DNA of 64,000 nucleotides from PALSA-693 sp963702305 (GTDB taxonomy: Bacteria > Actinomycetota > Acidimicrobiia > Acidimicrobiales > Palsa-688), in assembly GCA_963702305.1 (NCBI GenBank), contig CAVPBX010000002.1:202479-266478 (forward strand). Reading direction: 5' to 3'. Within the stretch, counting starts at the first letter, position 1. The number at the start of each line of letters is the position of its first letter. A program made the translations under genes and the position numbers. Below, one piece after another: positions 38,593 through 47,406 of this stretch. The notes under the pieces are model-generated. The model saw only the letters and a list, made by a program, of their open reading frames with translations, had not been told where the DNA came from and ran no database searches.

Positions 38593-38874
38593 TCATGCTC
38601 CCGCCGGCCGGATATCCGCCGCCTCCCACCGGCCACCGCGCCCGGCGAGCAGGCCAAAACTGACCGGCGCCCCCACGGCCACCACCCTCGACCCGTCGGC
38701 GATCTGGGTGCAGTGGAAGGGATAGCGCACCGCCCCGGCGGCCCCCTCCGTCCGCTCCGCGGCGCCCGCGCCCGCCCCCGCCGCACCCGCGCCCGACGCC
38801 TCGACCTCGCCCAATCCGGCCGCCTCGTCGAAGGCGACGACGGTGCCCCGCCGGCGTAGACCCGCCGCCGTCAC
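38593..38874 (-). CDS. Cold-shock-domain-like protein
   Basis: A 93-residue protein resembling a single cold-shock domain. RGTVVAFDEAAGLGEVEASG corresponds to the RNP1 strand region and YPFHCTQIADGSR to the RNP2 strand region; the C-terminal half VGAPVSFGLLAGRGGRWEAA completes the barrel. A 20-residue Ala/Gly-rich insertion separates the two RNP parts. It likely binds single-stranded nucleic acid. Aromatic residues of true CspA proteins are partly missing. The GTG start overlaps the hisG stop. Confidence 0.65.
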   Translation of the reverse strand: MTAAGLRRRGTVVAFDEAAGLGEVEASGAGAAGAGAGAAERTEGAAGAVRYPFHCTQIADGSRVVAVGAPVSFGLLAGRGGRWEAADIRPAGA

Positions 38875-39746
38875 GGGACGATCTTGGCGATGGGCAGCTC
38901 GATGATGTCCGTCGCCCCGTGGTCCTTGAGGGCCGGGATGAGGGTATTGATGGTGTGCTTGGGGACGACGGCCTCCACCGCGAAGCCGTCCTCGCCGAAC
39001 AGCTTGGACACGGTGGGCGATTTCATGGCCGGCAGCAGCTCGATCATGGCGCCGAGGTCGGCCTCGGCGACGTTGAGCTTGACCAGGACCCGCTCCCGGG
39101 CGATCAAGGTGCCGGTCAACAGGCTGAGCAGCTGTTCCATGGCGTGGCGCTTGGTGTCGTCGGCGTACGCGACGGGGTTGGCGATCAGCTCGGTGTAGGA
39201 CTCCAGGACGGTGGCGATGATGCGCAGCCCCGCGGCCCGCAGGGCCCGCCCGGTCTCGGTGATTTCCACCACCGCGTCGGCGATCTCGGGGATCTTGGCC
39301 TCCGTGGCGCCGTGCGACAACCGGACCTCCGCGGCGACGCCGTGCTCCGCTAGGAACCGGCTGGTGAGGCCCGGGTACTCGGTCGACACCCGGGTGCCGG
39401 CGGGCAGGTCCCACACCGTCTGGACCGCCGAGCCCTCGGCCACGGCGAGCACCACCCGAATGGGCCGCGACGAGGCCTTGCTGTAGCGCAGCTCGCCGAG
39501 GGAGGCCACGTTGGAGGAGGTCTCCTCGATCCAGTCCCGCCCGGTGATCCCCAGGTCGAACAGGCCTTCGGCCACGTACTCGGGGATCTCCTGGGGTCGC
39601 AGGATGCGGACCTCGTCCACCCGCGGGTCGTCGATGGTGGCCCGGTAGTCCACGTCCGAGGTGCGTTGCACGGCCAGATCCGCGGCCTCGAACAGCTCCA
39701 GGGTGGCCCGCTCGAGGGAGCCCTTCGGGAGGACGAGGCGCAGCAC
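38871..39746 (-). CDS. hisG: ATP phosphoribosyltransferase, long form
   Basis: First enzyme of histidine synthesis, 291 residues, the HisG_L form with its own C-terminal ACT-like regulatory domain (no HisZ needed). LRLVLPKGSLERATLELFE opens the protein. LFDLGITGRDWIEE and the PRPP region VEITETGRALRAAGLRII are typical, and the C-terminal domain contains KLNVAEADLGAMIELLPAMK and VVPKHTINTLIPALKDHGA. GTG at 39,746. The usual partner hisE is not beside it; a cold-shock-like gene follows. Confidence 0.93.
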   Translation of the reverse strand: MLRLVLPKGSLERATLELFEAADLAVQRTSDVDYRATIDDPRVDEVRILRPQEIPEYVAEGLFDLGITGRDWIEETSSNVASLGELRYSKASSRPIRVVLAVAEGSAVQTVWDLPAGTRVSTEYPGLTSRFLAEHGVAAEVRLSHGATEAKIPEIADAVVEITETGRALRAAGLRIIATVLESYTELIANPVAYADDTKRHAMEQLLSLLTGTLIARERVLVKLNVAEADLGAMIELLPAMKSPTVSKLFGEDGFAVEAVVPKHTINTLIPALKDHGATDIIELPIAKIVP

Positions 39747-39758
39747 CTACTGCCGCAC

Positions 39759-40226
39759 CTATTTGGGCAGCTGGGCGAGGAGGTTGGCCATCTCGATGGC
39801 CGCCGCGGCCGCCTCGAACCCCTTGTTGCCGGCCTTGATGCCGGCCCGCTCCTGGGCCTGTTCGATGGTGTCGGTGGTGAGCACCCCGAACACGATCGGG
39901 ATCCCGGAGTCCAGCTGGGCCCGCTGCACGCCGGCCGCGCACTGGCCGGCCACCAGGTCGTAGTGGCTGGTGGCGCCGCGGATGACGGCCCCCAGGGTGA
40001 TTACCGCGTCGTAGGAGCCGCTGCCCGCCAGCCGGGAGGCCACCAACGGCAGCTCGAACGCACCCGGCGCCCACGCCACGTCGATGGCGTCGGCGTCGAC
40101 ACCGTGCCGCCGCAGCCCGTCGATGGCCCCGTCCACCAGGCACTTGACGATGGCCTCGTTGAAGCGGCTGGCGGCCACCGCCACCCGCAGGCCGTCGCCG
40201 CGCAACTGACCTTCGAAGACCGTCAC
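39759..40226 (-). CDS. ribH: 6,7-dimethyl-8-ribityllumazine synthase
   Basis: Penultimate riboflavin step, 155 residues. VAVAASRFNEAIVKCLVDGA is the first strand-helix unit, APGAFELPLVASRLAGSG the substrate site, and GAVIRGATSHYDLVAGQCA holds the catalytic histidine. PIVFGVLTTDTIEQAQERAG closes the fold. The GTG start overlaps the ribBA stop. Confidence 0.95.
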   Translation of the reverse strand: MTVFEGQLRGDGLRVAVAASRFNEAIVKCLVDGAIDGLRRHGVDADAIDVAWAPGAFELPLVASRLAGSGSYDAVITLGAVIRGATSHYDLVAGQCAAGVQRAQLDSGIPIVFGVLTTDTIEQAQERAGIKAGNKGFEAAAAAIEMANLLAQLPK

Positions 40227-41440
40227 CCGGCCCCTCCCTCGTCCATCAGGTGGCCCAGGCGGTCGCGCTTGGTGCGCAGGTAGCGGATGTTCTCCTCGTT
40301 GGGGGTGGTATGGAGCGGTACCCGCTCGACGATCTGCAAGCCGAACCCTTCCAGTCCGCCCCGCTTGGCGGGGTTGTTGGTCATGAGCCGCATGGTGGTG
40401 ATCCCGAGATCGACGAGGATCTGAGCCCCGATACCGTACTCGCGACTGTCGACCGGCAGCCCCAGCTCCACGTTGGCGTCGACCGTGTCGAGCCCGCCGT
40501 CCTGCAACTCGTAGGCCTGCAGCTTGTGGGCGATCCCGATACCCCGGCCCTCGTGGCCGCGCAGGTACACCACCACGCCGAGGCCGATATCGGCGATGTT
40601 CTGCAGCGCCGCGCGCAGCTGGCCGCCGCAGTCGCAGCGGCGGGACCCGAACACGTCGCCGGTGAGGCACTCGCTGTGCACCCGGACCAGCACGTGCTCC
40701 TCCCCCGCCGGCTCGCCCATCACGAAGGCCAGGTGGGTCTCGTGGTCGATGAGGCTCTCGTACGCCACGCACCGGAATTCGCCGAACTCGGTCGGCAGCC
40801 GGGCTTCGGCGGTGCGGCGCACCAGGCGTTCGGTCTGCCGGCGATGGCGGATCAGATCGGCGATGGTGACCAGCAGCAGGCCGTGGCGCTCGGCGAACGC
40901 CTCCAGGTCCGGCAGGCGGGCCATGCCGAGACCGTCGTCGGTGACCACCTCGCACAGCACGCCCGCCGGCGCCAGGCCGGCCATGCGGGCCAGGTCGACG
41001 GCCGCCTCGGTGTGGCCCGCCCGCTTGAGGACCCCGCCCTCCCGGGCCCGCAGCACGTGCAGATGGCCGGGCCGGGCCAGGTCATCCGGCCGGGTACGGG
41101 GGTCGACGAGGGCCCGGGCCGTGGACGACCGGTCCCGGGCGGATATCCCCGTCGTCGTCCCCACCATGGCGTCGACCGTGACCGTGAACGCCGTCCGCTG
41201 CGACTCGGTGTTGCGGGCGACCATCAGGGGCAGGTCCAACTCGTCGGCCCGGTCGGAGGTGATCGAGGCGCAGATGAGGCCCGACGTGTGGCGCACGAAG
41301 AAAGCCATCACCTCCGGGGTGGCGTGCTCGGCGGCGACGATCAGGTCGCCTTCGTTCTCTCGGTCCTCGTCGTCGACGACGACGACCATTTGGCCGGCCG
41401 CGACGGCGGCGACGGCCTCCTCGATGGTGGCGGTGGCCAC
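40223..41440 (-). CDS. ribBA: Bifunctional DHBP synthase / GTP cyclohydrolase II
   Basis: Two enzymes of riboflavin synthesis in one chain of 405 residues. The N-terminal RibB half (about 1-200) has VVVDDEDRENEGDLIVAAE and ARPGHLHVLRAREGGVL, RAGHTEAAVDLARMAG. The C-terminal RibA half has VRVHSECLTGDVFGSRRCDC with the zinc-binding cysteines, VVVYLRGHEGRGIGIAHKL and TTMRLMTNNPAKRGGL. GTG at 41,440. It lies two bases from ribE and overlaps ribH. Confidence 0.95.
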   Translation of the reverse strand: MATATIEEAVAAVAAGQMVVVVDDEDRENEGDLIVAAEHATPEVMAFFVRHTSGLICASITSDRADELDLPLMVARNTESQRTAFTVTVDAMVGTTTGISARDRSSTARALVDPRTRPDDLARPGHLHVLRAREGGVLKRAGHTEAAVDLARMAGLAPAGVLCEVVTDDGLGMARLPDLEAFAERHGLLLVTIADLIRHRRQTERLVRRTAEARLPTEFGEFRCVAYESLIDHETHLAFVMGEPAGEEHVLVRVHSECLTGDVFGSRRCDCGGQLRAALQNIADIGLGVVVYLRGHEGRGIGIAHKLQAYELQDGGLDTVDANVELGLPVDSREYGIGAQILVDLGITTMRLMTNNPAKRGGLEGFGLQIVERVPLHTTPNEENIRYLRTKRDRLGHLMDEGGAG

Positions 41441-41442
41441 GG

Positions 41443-42069
41443 CTATCCCTCTCCAGTGGCGCCGAGCCGGCTGTACGGCGACTCCACGCCCGCCTCGAGC
41501 AGGCGTTTGGCGTATTTGGCGATCACGTCGACCTCCAGGTTGACCAGGTCGCCTACCGTCTTGCGGCCCAGGGTGGTGACTTCGAGGGTGTGGGGGATGA
41601 CCGCCACGGTGAAGGACTCGGCCCCCACCGAGACCACGGTCAGGCTGATCCCGTCGACGGTGACCGAGCCCTTCTCCACCAAAAACACGGTCAAGCCGGG
41701 ATCGACGCCGACTTCGAGGTCGGGGGCGGGCCGCCGGATGGTGCCAAGGCCGTCGACGTGGCCCTGGACCAGGTGGCCGCCGAGCCGGCTGCCGACGCTG
41801 ACGGGGCGTTCGAGGTTGACCGGGTCGCCGGGGCGGAGGGCCCCGAGGTTGGTCCGGCCGAGCGTCTCGCTGACGGCGTCGGCCGCCCACCAGCCGGCGC
41901 CGAGGTCGACGACGGTCAAGCAACAGCCGTTGACCGCGATGGAATCCCCGATCCCGCTGCCCTCGGTGACCGTGCGGGCCCCGAAAACGAGGCGGGTGGC
42001 GTCGGCGGTCGCCTCGGCGGCCGTCAGCGTCCCCATCTCCTCGACGATTCCAGTGAACATCATGCTCAC
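41443..42069 (-). CDS. ribE: Riboflavin synthase alpha chain
   Basis: Last step of riboflavin synthesis, 208 residues, two lumazine-binding beta barrels. The first opens MFTGIVEEMGTL with GIGDSIAVNGCCLTVVD; the second has GGHLVQGHVDGLGTIRR and GSVTVDGISLTVVSVG. GTG at 42,069 overlaps the ribD stop (GTGA); ATG at 42,063 or 42,060 would also give a full protein. No FMN riboswitch precedes the rib genes. Confidence 0.94.
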   Translation of the reverse strand: MSMMFTGIVEEMGTLTAAEATADATRLVFGARTVTEGSGIGDSIAVNGCCLTVVDLGAGWWAADAVSETLGRTNLGALRPGDPVNLERPVSVGSRLGGHLVQGHVDGLGTIRRPAPDLEVGVDPGLTVFLVEKGSVTVDGISLTVVSVGAESFTVAVIPHTLEVTTLGRKTVGDLVNLEVDVIAKYAKRLLEAGVESPYSRLGATGEG

Positions 42070-43076
42070 GGTACGGCACCCTCGCCGCTTGGAGCCAACA
42101 GATCGATCCGTACATCGGGACCGATGGGGCGGATGGCGGCGATCCGGCCCCGCCAGGCGTCGGCGATGGTCGGCGCGCCGGGCCCGGAGAAGAGGGGAAG
42201 CCCGTCGTCGCCGCCGAGCAGCGCCGGCGCCAGGTACAGCACGTACTGGTCGACCAGGTGTTGCCGGTGAAAGGACGCCGCCACGCGCGCCCCGCCTTCC
42301 ACGAGCAGCTGCAGGACGCCGCGCTGACCGAGGTCATCGAGCAGCGACTCCAGGTCCCCATCGTGCACCAGCGCCGGGTGTATCCGGGCGCCCTCCGGGG
42401 GATGGCCGAGGACGATTCGCAGGGGATCCCGGCCCGGAACATCACGCACGGTGAGGGCCGGGTCGTCCGCCCGCACCGTGCCGGCCCCGACCAGGATGGC
42501 GTCGCTCTCGGCCCGGAGCTGGTGGGCGTCCAACCGGGCCGCGGGGCCGGTGATCCACCGGCTGGAGCCGTCCGGGGCGGCGATGCGCCCGTCGAGGGTG
42601 GCCGCCAGCTTGAGCACCACCCAGGGCCGGCCTCGGCGGCGGTGCGCCAGGTACGGGGCCAGCGAGGCCGACGCCGTCGCCGCCCCCACCCCCACGGTGA
42701 CGTCGATCCCCGCGGCTTGGAGGCCAGCCACACCCTTCCCCGACACCCGGGGATCGGGGTCGAGCACGCCGACCACCACCCGGGAGACCCCAGCGGCGAT
42801 GAGCGCCTCGGCGCACGGCGGGGTGCGCCCGTGATGGGCGCACGGCTCCAGGGTGACGTAGACCGTGGCGCCCCGGGCCGACTCCCCGGCCAACTGAAGC
42901 GCCACCGCCTCGGCGTGCGGTCCGCCGGGGGGCTGGGTGGCCCCTTCGGCCGCGGGCTCGTCACCCGCCGGCACGACCACCGCGCCGACCCAGGGATTGG
43001 GGGACGTCTGGGCCCGCACCGCTTGGCCGAGGGCGACCGCCTCCGCCATCCAGGCCTCGTCCTCGGCGGTGGTCAC
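42066..43076 (-). CDS. ribD: Riboflavin biosynthesis deaminase/reductase
   Basis: Bifunctional enzyme of 336 residues. The N-terminal deaminase has TSPNPWVGAVVVPAG, GGPHAEAVAL and VYVTLEPCAHHGRTPPC (zinc ligands). The C-terminal reductase has WVVLKLAATLDGRIAAPDGS, RWITGPAARLDAHQLRAESD and VLQLLVEGGARVAASF. GTG at 43,076 overlaps the mog stop. Confidence 0.94.
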   Translation of the reverse strand: MTTAEDEAWMAEAVALGQAVRAQTSPNPWVGAVVVPAGDEPAAEGATQPPGGPHAEAVALQLAGESARGATVYVTLEPCAHHGRTPPCAEALIAAGVSRVVVGVLDPDPRVSGKGVAGLQAAGIDVTVGVGAATASASLAPYLAHRRRGRPWVVLKLAATLDGRIAAPDGSSRWITGPAARLDAHQLRAESDAILVGAGTVRADDPALTVRDVPGRDPLRIVLGHPPEGARIHPALVHDGDLESLLDDLGQRGVLQLLVEGGARVAASFHRQHLVDQYVLYLAPALLGGDDGLPLFSGPGAPTIADAWRGRIAAIRPIGPDVRIDLLAPSGEGAVP

Positions 43077-43561
43077 GGGTGCCGGGTGGGGTGGTCACCA
43101 AGCAGTTCGAGGGCGTGGGGGATCACGTCCAGGACGGCTTGGAGGCATTCGACCGCGCCCGCCGGCGATCCGGGGGTGTTGAGGATGATGCTGTGACCCC
43201 GGATGCCCGCCACGGCGCGCGACAGGCGACCGAGGGGGTTGACCAGTCGCATGGCCTCGGCCAGACCCGGCGCCTCGCGCTCCAGGATCTCCCGGGTCCC
43301 CTCCGGCGTCTGGTCCCGGGGCCCGAAGCCGGTGCCACCGGTGGTCACGACCAGGCCCGAGAAGCTGGCGCTCAGGCGGGCCAACTCCCCGGCCACCGAC
43401 GCCACTCCGTCGGCGATCACCGACTGTTCGACGACCGCAAATCCCGCGGCCTCCAGGGCCGCCACCAGGGCGGCGCCGGACCGGTCTTCCCGGGTGCCGG
43501 CGACCACCCCGTCGGAGACGGTCACCACTTTCGCCCGGTGCGGCTCGGGGGCGTCGCTCAC
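43073..43561 (-). CDS. mog: MogA/MoaB-type molybdopterin adenylyltransferase
   Basis: Molybdenum cofactor protein of 162 residues that adenylylates molybdopterin. VVTVSDGVVAGTREDRSG is the typical opening, LVVTTGGTGFGPRDQTPEGT the binding loop, and SRAVAGIRGHSIILNTPGSP the C-terminal site. Its place between rpe and ribD is unusual for cofactor genes but is translationally coupled on both sides (GTG at 43,561 overlaps the rpe stop). Confidence 0.9.
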   Translation of the reverse strand: MSDAPEPHRAKVVTVSDGVVAGTREDRSGAALVAALEAAGFAVVEQSVIADGVASVAGELARLSASFSGLVVTTGGTGFGPRDQTPEGTREILEREAPGLAEAMRLVNPLGRLSRAVAGIRGHSIILNTPGSPAGAVECLQAVLDVIPHALELLGDHPTRHP

Positions 43562-44223
43562 CGAGATGCGACCGCCGAGGTGGCCGCGTCTCGTATGGCC
43601 CGGGCCGCGGCAGCCGGATCGGGACTGCCGAAGATGGCGCTGCCCGCCACGAAGACGTCGGCGCCGGCGTCGGCCACCCGGACGACCGTCTCGGTGTCGA
43701 TGCCGCCGTCGACCTCGATCCGCAGGTCCAGGCCGTCCCGCTGGGAAATCGTCGCCGCCCGGGAGATCTTGGGCAGGGCCACGTCCATGAAATGCTGCCC
43801 GCCGAAGCCGGGATGCACCGACATGACCAGCAGCAGGTCGATGCGGTCGAGCCACGGCTCGCAGTCCTCGAAGGGAGTCTCCGGATTGATGGCCAGCCCG
43901 ACGTCCAGCCCGAGCCGCCGCATGGTGTCGATGAGCTCCTCGGTGGCGTCGACTTCGACGTGGACGCTGCAGTGGTTGGCCCCGGCTCGGGCGAAGGCTT
44001 CGAGGTACTGGCCGGGGTTGGTCATCATCAGGTGGCAGTCGAGATAGGTGTCCGTGTGGCGCCGGATGGCGGCCACGACCGGAGGTCCGATCGTCAGGTT
44101 GGGGACGAAATGGCCGTCCATCACGTCCACGTGGATCCAGTCGGTCTCGGAGCGGACGCGGTCGATCTCGGCCCCCAGGGCGGCGAAGTCCGCCGACAGG
44201 ATCGAGGGGGCGATTCGCAGCAT
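43558..44223 (-). CDS. rpe: Ribulose-phosphate 3-epimerase
   Basis: Interconverts ribulose 5-phosphate and xylulose 5-phosphate in the pentose phosphate pathway, the source of the RibBA substrate. It has 221 residues. APSILSADFAALGAEIDRV, DWIHVDVMDGHFVPNLTIGP, VMSVHPGFGGQHFMDVAL and IEVDGGIDTETVVRVADAGA are the family motifs with the metal-binding histidine and aspartate pairs. ATG at 44,223 gives the family start MLRIAPS; GTG at 44,232 would overlap the rsmB stop. Confidence 0.95.
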   Translation of the reverse strand: MLRIAPSILSADFAALGAEIDRVRSETDWIHVDVMDGHFVPNLTIGPPVVAAIRRHTDTYLDCHLMMTNPGQYLEAFARAGANHCSVHVEVDATEELIDTMRRLGLDVGLAINPETPFEDCEPWLDRIDLLLVMSVHPGFGGQHFMDVALPKISRAATISQRDGLDLRIEVDGGIDTETVVRVADAGADVFVAGSAIFGSPDPAAAARAIRDAATSAVASR

Positions 44224-44228
44224 CTCGG

Positions 44229-45407
44229 TCACCCTACTGCGGGCATCCGCAGCGTCAGCACGTACATTCCGTCGGTCCCGGCGGCCTGGGGCAGCAGCAG
44301 CGCACCCCGCCCGGCGGGCTGCCACGGCTCGCCGGGGGGCGGCGTCGGGATGAGGTGGGGGGCGGTGTGGGCCAGCCATCCGTCGATGGCGCGGGTCTCC
44401 TCGCCGGTCATGGTGCAGACGCTGTAGACGAGGGTGCCTCCGGGGCGTACCAGCGGCACCGCGGCCTGGAGCAGTTGCCGCTGGAGGGCGGCCAGGCGGG
44501 CCACGTCGGCTGGCTGGATGCGCCAGCGGGCGTCCGGCCGGCGCCGCAGGGCCCCGAGTCCGGAACACGGCGCATCGACCAGCACCCGGTCGAAGCTGGG
44601 CGCGGGCCACGGCGGGGCGGTCCCGTCCGCGACCACGGTGACCACCGAGGTGGCGCCCAGGCGGGCCACGTTGGCCGCCAGCACACCGGCCCGGCCGGGC
44701 GAGACGTCGGCCGCGACCACCAACGCCGCCCCCTGTTCGGCCAGGGCCGTGGCTTTCCCGCCGGGCGCCGCGCACAGGTCCAGCACCCGATCGCCGGGCC
44801 GGGCCCCGACGTGCGCGGCCACCATCTGGCTGGCCGCGTCCTGGACGTAGCCGTCGGGCCGAATGGTCATGATGCCGGGCTGGTTCATGGTGGCCAGAGC
44901 CTTTCGGGCCGCGTCGCCGCCGAGGTCGCGGGCCAGCCGCTCCAGGATCCAGTCCGGGTAGCTCAGCTCGGTGCCCGGATCGGGCCAGACGACCGGGCCG
45001 GCGGCCAGTTGCGTCGCCACCCGGCGCAGGACCGCGTTGACGACCGAACGGCCCGGACCGCGAACCTCCTCCACGGTGGCCGACACCGCGGCGTGGGTCG
45101 GCGTCCGCATCCAGGCCAGCTGGTACGTCCCCAACCGCAGGGCGTTGCGGACCTCGGCGTCGATGGGACCGCGGGTGTAGCGGTGCGTGAGCCAGTCGCA
45201 CGCCCGGCGCATCCGACACGTGCCGTACACCAACTCGGTGACCAGGGCCCGGTCGCGCCCGTCCAGGCGGCTGCCCGCCAGCAGATCCGCCACCACCGAG
45301 TTGGCGCGGGCGCCGCCATCGACGGCGATCAGGGCGTCGAGGGCCAGACGCCTGGCCGTGACCGGACGCGCCGCCGCGTGCCGGCGGCTGGCCGCGGCCG
45401 GCGTCAA
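44229..45407 (-). CDS. rsmB: 16S rRNA (cytosine-967-C5)-methyltransferase
   Basis: rRNA m5C methylase of about 392 residues. An N-terminal NusB-like domain (ALDALIAVDGGARANSVVAD, RDRALVTELVYGTCR) precedes the SAM domain: YVQDAASQMVAAHVG, VLDLCAAPGGKATALAEQG, FDRVLVDAPCSGLGALRRRP and VYSVCTMTGEETRAIDGW; the two cysteines in DAPCSG and SVCTM are catalytic. A TTG at 45,407 overlapping the fmt stop (TTGA) is the best start. The run def-fmt-rsmB-rpe is conserved in actinobacteria. Confidence 0.92.
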   Translation of the reverse strand: MTPAAASRRHAAARPVTARRLALDALIAVDGGARANSVVADLLAGSRLDGRDRALVTELVYGTCRMRRACDWLTHRYTRGPIDAEVRNALRLGTYQLAWMRTPTHAAVSATVEEVRGPGRSVVNAVLRRVATQLAAGPVVWPDPGTELSYPDWILERLARDLGGDAARKALATMNQPGIMTIRPDGYVQDAASQMVAAHVGARPGDRVLDLCAAPGGKATALAEQGAALVVAADVSPGRAGVLAANVARLGATSVVTVVADGTAPPWPAPSFDRVLVDAPCSGLGALRRRPDARWRIQPADVARLAALQRQLLQAAVPLVRPGGTLVYSVCTMTGEETRAIDGWLAHTAPHLIPTPPPGEPWQPAGRGALLLPQAAGTDGMYVLTLRMPAVG

Positions 45408-46270
45408 GTGCCGAGCCGTTCGGCGGTCCCGGGTCGGGCGCCCCGGAGCCAGTCCGCGGCGGTCATCGGCCCCCGCCCTTCCGGCTGCACCGTCACCAGC
45501 CGCAGGCCGCCGGCCCCGGTGGCCACCACGTCGCCGACCAGCCGGCCGGGTTGGCCGCCGCCCGCGGGAGGGTCGGCGACCTGGGCGGCCAGCACCAACA
45601 GCCGGCGGCCCCGCCACGTCGTCCACGCCCGTCCCAGCCGGACGACCCGGTGCAGCTCGGTGGCGCCGCGCTGCCAGTCCAGGTACAGGTCGACGGGTTC
45701 GATCTTGTCGGCGTAGGTCGCCGGCCCCTCCTGGGGCCGGGCCGGGCCCAGGCCGTGCGCCAGTGCGTCGACCAGCATCCCCGCCGCCAGCGTCGCCAGC
45801 CGGGCCCGGAGCTCGGGCGCGGTCTCGTCGGGCCCGACGGCCACCTCCTCGCAGCGGTACACGGGTCCGGTGTCGAGACCCTCGTCAATGGCCATCAGGC
45901 ACACGCCGGTGGTGGTGTCGCCGGCCAGGATGGCCCGCTCCACGGGGGCCGCGCCCCGCCAACGCGGCAGCAGGGAGAAGTGGGCGTTGACCAGCGGGAG
46001 GTGGGCGAGGACGTCGGCTTTGATGATCCGGCCGAACGCCACCACCACCCCCAGCTCGGCGCCGGCGCCCACCACGTCCTCGGCGCGGTGGCTGACCGGC
46101 AGCCCCAGTTCCAGGGCCACGGCTTTGACGGGGCTGGGCCGGGGCGGCTCGTGGCGGCCCCGGCGCTTGTCCGGCCGGGTCACCACGAGCGCCACCTCGT
46201 GACCGGCGTCGACGAGGGCGCGGAGGGACACGGCCGCCGCCTCGGGCGTGCCCAGGAAGGCGACGCGCAG
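45404..46270 (-). CDS. fmt: Methionyl-tRNA formyltransferase, non-standard start
   Basis: Formylates initiator Met-tRNA using 10-formyl-THF. It is about 288 residues. RVAFLGTPEAAAVSLRALVD is the first Rossmann unit, PLVNAHFSLLPRWRGAAPVE the formyl-THF site (N, H), and GVCLMAIDEGLDTGPVY holds the aspartate. Between the def stop (46,274) and the first conserved strand the only in-frame codons are ACG, CTG and CGC. CTG at 46,270 is the likeliest start; the first GTG (46,231) would delete the opening strand. Translational coupling to def would explain initiation. A base error hiding an ATG or GTG is also possible. Confidence 0.88.
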   Translation of the reverse strand: MRVAFLGTPEAAAVSLRALVDAGHEVALVVTRPDKRRGRHEPPRPSPVKAVALELGLPVSHRAEDVVGAGAELGVVVAFGRIIKADVLAHLPLVNAHFSLLPRWRGAAPVERAILAGDTTTGVCLMAIDEGLDTGPVYRCEEVAVGPDETAPELRARLATLAAGMLVDALAHGLGPARPQEGPATYADKIEPVDLYLDWQRGATELHRVVRLGRAWTTWRGRRLLVLAAQVADPPAGGGQPGRLVGDVVATGAGGLRLVTVQPEGRGPMTAADWLRGARPGTAERLGT

Positions 46271-46273
46271 CGT

Positions 46274-46774
46274 CTAGCTCCCGACCGCCTCGGCTCGACG
46301 GCGGAGCTCGCGCATGGCTTCCTTGCGCTGGGTCTTGTCCAGCATCGAGATGAGCAGCCGGCCGTCGAGGTGATCGAGCTCGTGCTGGAAGCAACGAGCC
46401 TCGATCTCGTCCGCTTCGATCGACACCTGGTGGCCGTCCAGGTCCCAGCCGGTCAGATGGATCTCCTTGGGCCGCACGATGGGAAAGAACAGCCCGGGGA
46501 TCGACAAGCAGCCTTCGTCGTACTCCCACTCGCCGCGGCTTTCCACGATGGTCGGGTTGACGATCGCCACCGGTTGGCGGTCCTCGAGCTGGTACACGAA
46601 CAGGCGCTTCTGCACCCCCACCTGCGGGGCCGCCAACCCCACCCCCCGCGCCTCGTGCATGGTCTCCACCATGTCGTCCACCAGCCGCGCCAGGTTCCCG
46701 TCGATGTCGGTGACCTCGGCGGCGCGCTGGGTGAGGACGGGGTCCCCGAAGATGCGGATCTGGTACGCAGCCAC
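46274..46774 (-). CDS. def: Peptide deformylase
   Basis: Removes the formyl group from nascent proteins, 166 residues. ARGVGLAAPQVGVQKRLFV (motif 1), WEYDEGCLSIPGLF (motif 2 with metal-binding Cys) and ARCFQHELDHLDGRLLISML (HExxH) are all present. GTG at 46,774 gives VAAYQIRIFGDPVL. It pairs functionally with fmt just downstream. It is divergent from the rsmC-like gene at 46,807, with 32 bases between. Confidence 0.96.
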   Translation of the reverse strand: MAAYQIRIFGDPVLTQRAAEVTDIDGNLARLVDDMVETMHEARGVGLAAPQVGVQKRLFVYQLEDRQPVAIVNPTIVESRGEWEYDEGCLSIPGLFFPIVRPKEIHLTGWDLDGHQVSIEADEIEARCFQHELDHLDGRLLISMLDKTQRKEAMRELRRRAEAVGS

Positions 46775-46806
46775 CGCTCCATGGTACCGGTAGCGTCTGG
46801 AGTCGG

Positions 46807-47406
46807 ATGTCCCAGGGCCACTACTTCAACGTGGATCCGGCCGTGCCGTCCCGGCCCGCCGAGATCGAACTGTCGCTTCCCGACTTCCAGGCCCGCCTGC
46901 AGGTCGACCGGGGGGTCTTCTCGGCCGGCGCCGTCGATCCCGGCACCGTCGAGCTGCTCCGTGCGGTGCCGGCGCCCCCGCCAACCGGCGACCTGCTCGA
47001 TCTCGGCTGCGGCTACGGCCCGATCGCCTGCACCCTGGCCCATCGGGCCCCAAAGGCCGTGGTGTGGGCGGTCGACGTCAACGACCGGGCGCTGGCCCTC
47101 ACCGCCCGCAACGCCGACGACCTGGCGCTGCCCGGCGTCCGGGCCGTGCGGCCGGAGGCGGTGCCGGCGTCGGTCCGCTTCGCCGGGATCTGGTCCAACC
47201 CGCCGATCCGGGTCGGCAAGGACGCCCTGCACCAGCTGCTCTCCGAGTGGCTGCCCCGGCTCCAGCCCGGCGGCCAGGGTTGGCTGGTGGTGCATCGCCA
47301 CCTGGGGAGCGACTCCCTCGCCACCTGGCTCCGCGGCCAGGGCTGGTCGGTCGACCGGACCGGGTCGAAGCGCGGCTACCGGATCCTGCAGGTGCATCAG
47401 CCGTGA
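46807..47406 (+). CDS. RsmC-like class I SAM methyltransferase
   Basis: A 199-residue methyltransferase matching the C-terminal catalytic half of RsmC (16S G1207 N2-methylase). GDLLDLGCGYGPIACTLAH is the SAM loop, WAVDVNDRALALTARNADD motif II, and FAGIWSNPPIRVGKDALHQ has the NPP(I/F) catalytic motif. Short single-domain versions are usual in actinobacteria. The stop overlaps the following SpoU gene start (GTGA), so the two are coupled. Confidence 0.85.
   Translation: MSQGHYFNVDPAVPSRPAEIELSLPDFQARLQVDRGVFSAGAVDPGTVELLRAVPAPPPTGDLLDLGCGYGPIACTLAHRAPKAVVWAVDVNDRALALTARNADDLALPGVRAVRPEAVPASVRFAGIWSNPPIRVGKDALHQLLSEWLPRLQPGGQGWLVVHRHLGSDSLATWLRGQGWSVDRTGSKRGYRILQVHQP

Noticed and set aside
43077..43600. 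FMN riboswitch ahead of the riboflavin genes
   Set aside because: ribD overlaps mog and there is no leader; no RFN-like conserved hairpins are seen.
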